From: Elusimicrobiota bacterium
Lineage (GTDB): Bacteria; Elusimicrobiota; Elusimicrobia; Elusimicrobiales; UBA9959
Direction: 5' to 3'
Assembly: GCA_003450815.1 (NCBI GenBank)
Contig: DMES01000018.1
Coordinates: forward strand, 1 to 50,657
Length of the DNA: 50,657 nt
This document shows, piece after piece, positions 47,231-50,657 of this stretch. The position numbers and the translations under genes were made by a program. The stretch's first letter is position 1. Each line of letters starts with the position of its first letter. Below the pieces are notes generated by a model. The model made no database searches. It had not been told where the DNA came from and was given only the letters and a program-made list of their open reading frames with translations.

Positions 47231-48113
47231 GCTTATACTAACCGCGCTCTGCCTAGCTTTTACGCGCCCGACACAAGCTCAATCTCCGGATAAGGCTCCC
47301 GACGGCTCTCCTGCGGTTCCCCCCACTCAAATAATGGTGGGGGACATTGAACATGAAATAAAAAGAAGCGATATTGAAATTTACACGAAAGTGACCGGCA
47401 TTTCCACTGCGCAAGACACTTATGAGGTGTTCGCCCCCTTTGACGGCCGGGTGGAGGATACAATGCCGGATATATTCGACTTTGTAACTCCGGAAAGACC
47501 GGTTCTTCGCCTTATTACCACGGAAATGGCCGCGCTTCTTGACGCAACCACCCCTGAGGAACGAAAGCAGACCGAAAGGCGCTGGCAGGATGTGTATAAA
47601 TATTATGACATCAAGCCGGAGAGCCAGGGGATAATCACCAACATTTATGTTCAGCCGAAAATAAAAGTTAACAAAGGCGACCGCCTTTTTACCGTAGCCC
47701 GTAAGGTAATGATCATCGGCAAAAACACAGAACCGCTTTATTCCCGGTTGGCGCCCGGCATGACGGCTGAAATGATCTACGCCAGAGACAACGCCTTTAA
47801 ACTTAGCACCACGCTTGCCAATTTTATGCCCGTACAAGGCACCCCTCTTTACAACCATGTCTGGCTGGAGACGAAGGACCTGCGCTCCGGTATAAAAATA
47901 GGACAGCGTTTTAACGGCTACCTGTTCGTGGGCAGGAGCGAAAATACCCACTTGGTACCCAGTAACGCGCTGATAGACAGAAATGGCCATAAGTATCTTA
48001 TACTGGAGGTGGAAACCGGGCTGGCCACCGCTGAGGAAATAGAAATTCTTAAAAGCGGCACACATTATATAATTCCGGAACGAATCAATGGAAAAGATCA
48101 AAAAGCAAAATAA
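47211..48113 (+). CDS. periplasmic adaptor (membrane-fusion-protein)-like secreted protein
   Basis: A 300-residue protein with a signal peptide (VKLILTALCLAFTRPTQAQS). The mature region has the barrel and lipoyl-like strands of MFP/HlyD adaptors (YEVFAPFDGRVEDTMPDI, GIITNIYVQPKIKVNKGDRL then FTVA), and a later beta-barrel segment (VWLETKDLRSGIKIGQRFNG, LVPSNALIDRNGHKYLILEV). No RND or ABC transporter gene is adjacent. The gene overlaps thyX at its 5' end and the chlorite-dismutase-like gene at its 3' end. Confidence 0.75.
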   Translation: MRNPPVKLILTALCLAFTRPTQAQSPDKAPDGSPAVPPTQIMVGDIEHEIKRSDIEIYTKVTGISTAQDTYEVFAPFDGRVEDTMPDIFDFVTPERPVLRLITTEMAALLDATTPEERKQTERRWQDVYKYYDIKPESQGIITNIYVQPKIKVNKGDRLFTVARKVMIIGKNTEPLYSRLAPGMTAEMIYARDNAFKLSTTLANFMPVQGTPLYNHVWLETKDLRSGIKIGQRFNGYLFVGRSENTHLVPSNALIDRNGHKYLILEVETGLATAEEIEILKSGTHYIIPERINGKDQKAK

Positions 48114-48786
48114 TATTTATTCAAACTTCATGTTCGTCAAGCTGGACCCCGCTTTCCGGCGCCTTATTTCAAATGAAAAAATAGCCGCCAAGCAGGAATT
48201 TGAAAACATGGTGGCCGCGTGCCAGGAAAAGCTTTTTTTGCGCACCTACATGATCACCGGCCTGCGCGCCGACTCCGACATCCTCTTCTGGCGCATGTCC
48301 GACGACCTGGAATTTCTCCAGGAGAACTGCGCGCGCACATTCGCCACAGGGGCCGGGAAGTATTTTTTAAACATCCACTCTTTCCTGGGCGTGCACCAGT
48401 CTCCCGAACAATCAACGCCTAAAAAAGATCTGGAATTCGGCTTTCTGCCCATAGAGTCTTTCGGCCTTTATAAATTCATGCTCATCCACCCGGTGGTCAA
48501 GTCCCATGTCTGGTACGAGCTCTCGGAAGAAGAGCGCAACACCATGCTCGCTGAGCGGAACTGCGTGGTGGCCCGTTACCGGGAAATACGGGAGAATTTT
48601 TTTACTTCGTACGGCCTGGACGAGCAGGAAATGATAGTGGCGCGCGAAGCCCGGCACTTGGACGAGCTGATAAACGTCACCAGGGAACTGCGCGAACTGC
48701 GCATAAAAAACTATACGGCCTCCGACAAGCCGGTGTTTTTATGCGTGGGCCGCGACCTGAGGGAAATCCTTGACGCAATATCGTAA
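48088..48786 (+). CDS. chlorite dismutase/HemQ-family protein, heme ligand apparently missing
   Basis: The 232-residue protein has the ferredoxin-like Cld fold signature: TYMITGLRADSDILFWRMSD, FGFLPIESFGLYKFMLIHPV, VKSHVWYELSEEERNTMLAE and a tail like HemQ (DLREI). HemQ makes coproheme or protoheme in monoderm heme synthesis; other members are heme enzymes or non-heme proteins. In HemQ the proximal heme ligand is the His of the REHGMIGRKY motif. The corresponding segment here, ERNCVVARY, has no histidine, so heme binding is doubtful. It is coupled to the preceding adaptor-like gene by a 26-nt overlap. Confidence 0.78.
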   Translation: MEKIKKQNNIYSNFMFVKLDPAFRRLISNEKIAAKQEFENMVAACQEKLFLRTYMITGLRADSDILFWRMSDDLEFLQENCARTFATGAGKYFLNIHSFLGVHQSPEQSTPKKDLEFGFLPIESFGLYKFMLIHPVVKSHVWYELSEEERNTMLAERNCVVARYREIRENFFTSYGLDEQEMIVAREARHLDELINVTRELRELRIKNYTASDKPVFLCVGRDLREILDAIS

Positions 48787-48895
48787 GCGCTGAAGTTCTG
48801 AAGAACTGAAGCGCTGAAGGCAACCGTGGAAAGGTTTAAACACAGGCTGTTTATGCTTCTACTTCAGTTCTTCAGAGCTTCAGCTCTTCAGCGCT
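48785..48895. repeat. word-hairpin element (GCTGAAG/CTTCAGC family)
   Basis: The left arm AGCGCTGAAGTTCTGAAGAA, then CTGAAGCGCTGAAGG; the right arm CTTCAGTTCTTCAGAGCTTC, then AGCTCTTCAGCGCT. A 40-nt spacer lies between. It fills the gap before glgC. Confidence 0.8.
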
Positions 48896-48911
48896 AACAA
48901 ATGGAGAAACG

Positions 48912-50123
48912 ATGAAAACCATTGGCATGATAATGGCCGGCGGAAAGGGCGAAAGGCTTTATCCGCTCACGAAAGAAAGATCAAAACCCGCTGTGCCTTT
49001 CGGCGGCAAATATCGCATTATAGACTTTGTGTTGTCAAACTTCATAAACTCCGGAATTTTTTCAAACTATGTGCTGGTGCAATACCTGTCGCAGTCGCTG
49101 ATAGAATATTTACGCTCAAGCTGGAGCAGCGGCGGAATAACCAAGGACCACTTTGTCACCGTGGTCCCACCGCAGATGCGTCTTGGCGAGATGTGGTACA
49201 GGGGTACGGCTGACGCCGTAAAGCAGAACCTCAACCTGATACACGATTACGCCCCGGACCTGGTCGCGGTATTCGGCGCGGACCATATCTACCGCATGGA
49301 TATCAGCCAGATGATAGCCTTTCACCTGGAAAATAAGGCCGATGTAACGGTATCGGCGCTTAGCGTGCCACTCAGACAGGCCTCACGCTTCGGCACCGTG
49401 CTGGTGGACGCCAAAGGCAGAGTAAACGGCTTTGAGGAAAAGCCAAAAAACCCAAAACCCATACCCGGAAACCCGAATTCCGCCTTCGCCTCAATGGGTA
49501 ATTATATTTTTTCCTACGAAGCGCTGGTTAAAATTCTGCATGAAGAATCCGGCGAAACGGTCGCTCTTGATTTCGGCAAGACCATATTGCCCTCGCTGCA
49601 TAAACGATACCGCGTGTTCGCCTATAATTTTGACTCCCAAAAACTGGCCGGCATGAAACCCTACGAGGAAAAAAGCTATTGGCGCGATGTGGGAACCCTG
49701 GACTCTTTCTGGCAGGCGCATATGGACCTGCTTGGCCCAAAACCCAAGCTTGACCTGCACAACAAGCACTGGCCCATACACTCCTCGCAATACAATTCCG
49801 CCCCGGCGAAGGTTCTAGAGTCGCACCTGCAGGACTGCATGATTTCGGACGGCTGCATTATAAACCAGTCCTCGCTCAAGCGCTGTATACTGTCAAACGA
49901 GGTGGTAGTGCACGAAAAATGCCAGCTTGAAGACTGCATTATAATGGACGCCTGTGAGATAAAAGCCGGCTCCCGCCTGAAAAAAGTCATAATTGACCGC
50001 TACAACTCGCTGGAAGCAAAAACGGTAATCGGCTACAATCAGGACCAAGACGCACAGAACTACTACATAGACCCCGACGGCATTGTGGTAATACCGCGCG
50101 GCATTTCAAAATGGCAGTGGTAG
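48912..50123 (+). CDS. glgC: glucose-1-phosphate adenylyltransferase
   Basis: GlgC makes ADP-glucose for glycogen synthesis from ATP and glucose 1-phosphate. The 403-residue protein has the nucleotide-binding start (MIMAGGKGERLYPLTKERSK), PAVPFGGKYRIIDFVLSNFI, YRGTADAVKQN, FGADHIYRMD, GFEEKPKNPKP and a complete left-handed beta-helix C-terminus (LEDCIIMDACEIKAGSRLKK). GGAG precedes the ATG. It points to glycogen storage. No other glg genes are in the window. Confidence 0.96.
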   Translation: MKTIGMIMAGGKGERLYPLTKERSKPAVPFGGKYRIIDFVLSNFINSGIFSNYVLVQYLSQSLIEYLRSSWSSGGITKDHFVTVVPPQMRLGEMWYRGTADAVKQNLNLIHDYAPDLVAVFGADHIYRMDISQMIAFHLENKADVTVSALSVPLRQASRFGTVLVDAKGRVNGFEEKPKNPKPIPGNPNSAFASMGNYIFSYEALVKILHEESGETVALDFGKTILPSLHKRYRVFAYNFDSQKLAGMKPYEEKSYWRDVGTLDSFWQAHMDLLGPKPKLDLHNKHWPIHSSQYNSAPAKVLESHLQDCMISDGCIINQSSLKRCILSNEVVVHEKCQLEDCIIMDACEIKAGSRLKKVIIDRYNSLEAKTVIGYNQDQDAQNYYIDPDGIVVIPRGISKWQW

Positions 50124-50124
50124 A

Positions 50125-50171
50125 TTGCAGGATACAGGTCACAGGACACAAGTCACAAGACACAAGTAAGA
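50125..50171. repeat. word run (CACAAGTCACAAG family)
   Basis: ATACAGGTCACAGGACACAA, then GTCACAAGACACAAGTAAG after the glgC stop. The same vocabulary is at 7240 and 31094; a second arm is not seen before the next gene. Confidence 0.6.
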
Positions 50172-50216
50172 ATATCAAAAAGTTCACATCCGCCCTAACC
50201 TTTCAAGAAACAGGCA

Positions 50217-50657
50217 ATGCCGATAGAATTATTTTTTAAAACAGCTACGCCGGTTGGCGTAAAACGCGCCGCGAAGCTTTTTAAAAAGGCAGTGAGCAAA
50301 GCCCTCGGGCCCAAACTCTCAAAACGCGGCATATGCCTGATTTTCACCGGCAACTCAGAAATAAAAAAATTGAATAATAAGTTCCTCGGCAGGAATCGCG
50401 TAACGGATGTCATCGCTTTCAACTACCCACCACAGCCCGGATTAAAATTTGAGCCGGTTCTTGGCGACATTTATGTGTGCCTGCCCCAGGCTGCCGGGCA
50501 GGCGCGGGACATGGGCCACTCGCTTTTGACAGAACTGCTGATACTATCCGTACACGGAGCGCTGCACCTTGCCGGGATGGATGATGCCACACCCGCGCTG
50601 CGCCGCCGCATGAACCTGAAAACCACCGCCATACTTAACCTGAAATCCCCAGTTGAC
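50217..50657 (+). CDS. ybeY: endoribonuclease YbeY, 5' part (runs off the window)
   Basis: The frame from the ATG at 50217 stays open to the window end (147 codons). YbeY is a zinc-dependent RNase in 16S rRNA maturation and ribosome quality control. Family features visible are NKFLGRNRVTDVIAFNYP, VLGDIYVCLPQA and LSVHGALHLAGMDDATPALR. In the last, the zinc motif HGxLHLxGxDH has its third ligand replaced: the sequence reads HGALHLAGMDD. Asp could still bind zinc. AGG upstream of the ATG is the only ribosome site seen. Confidence 0.88.
   Translation, partial: MPIELFFKTATPVGVKRAAKLFKKAVSKALGPKLSKRGICLIFTGNSEIKKLNNKFLGRNRVTDVIAFNYPPQPGLKFEPVLGDIYVCLPQAAGQARDMGHSLLTELLILSVHGALHLAGMDDATPALRRRMNLKTTAILNLKSPVD

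Noticed and set aside
47253..48101. Long antisense ORF (282 codons) opposite the adaptor-like gene
   Set aside because: Composition is that of a shadow frame (Tyr/Phe/His-rich, no motifs) while the plus-strand frame has a signal peptide and MFP-like strands.

Overview
The window reads as a chromosomal segment of a Gram-negative bacterium with an outer membrane: it carries several predicted lipoproteins, a CsgG-family protein, a periplasmic adaptor-like protein and many signal peptides. Base composition is near balanced. The mix of genes (hrcA-grpE-dnaK-dnaJ-rsmE-mtaB, DprA and ComM, abundant TPR and secreted proteins, a microcompartment locus) and the repeat-filled gaps would fit Elusimicrobiota or a similar little-cultured phylum. 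That assignment is an inference; no rRNA or other decisive marker is present. Nearly all genes up to about 44 kb lie on the minus strand.

Layout. 0.2-2.5 kb: dprA, a MITE-like palindromic element and a LysM protein. 2.5-5.7 kb: a visibly A+T-richer accessory island with a frameshifted XRE regulator, a secreted HELSH protein with a Pro/Gln/Gly tail, two tiny membrane peptides and a secreted 301-residue protein behind a terminator-bearing leader. 5.7-10.2 kb: comM and an envelope lipoprotein trio (FlgT-like, GNA1162-like, CsgG-like). 10.3-16.3 kb: a compact three-gene unit of an acidic repeat-rich protein, a DnaA-like AAA+ ATPase without the DnaA DNA-binding domain, and a GAF histidine kinase. 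16.4-24.3 kb: mtaB, a cluster of palindromes with two cloverleaf-like elements, rsmE, and the dnaJ-dnaK-grpE-hrcA heat-shock operon behind a near-consensus promoter and a CIRCE-like operator. 24.4-29.0 kb: an SDR oxidoreductase, a GH84 hexosaminidase, a TPR protein and a 5'-truncated TMTC-like gene.

29.0-41.1 kb is a bacterial microcompartment (BMC) locus of the sugar-phosphate-utilizing kind: two BMC-H, two BMC-T, three BMC-P vertex proteins, deoxyribose-phosphate aldolase, an RpiB-like isomerase, CoA-acylating aldehyde dehydrogenase, PduL phosphotransacylase, triosephosphate isomerase and a PduS-like flavin/Fe-S protein. The likely chemistry is deoxyribose 5-phosphate to glyceraldehyde 3-phosphate plus acetaldehyde, then acetyl-CoA and acetyl-phosphate. 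No alcohol dehydrogenase is present; PduS together with a PduT-like trimer that keeps the Fe-S cysteine may carry electrons out. A toxin-antitoxin block with its own promoter and a FlgO/MORN protein sit inside the locus. 41.2-50.7 kb: an aminotransferase, a secreted HELVH protein, YtxH, a sodium:solute symporter, MazG, then on the plus strand thyX, a periplasmic adaptor-like protein, a chlorite-dismutase-family protein, glgC and the start of ybeY.

A pervasive feature is a set of intergenic elements built from short tandem 'words' followed, after a spacer, by their reverse complements. About twenty occur here in several word families. They lie tight against gene ends and in at least nine genes supply the stop codon.
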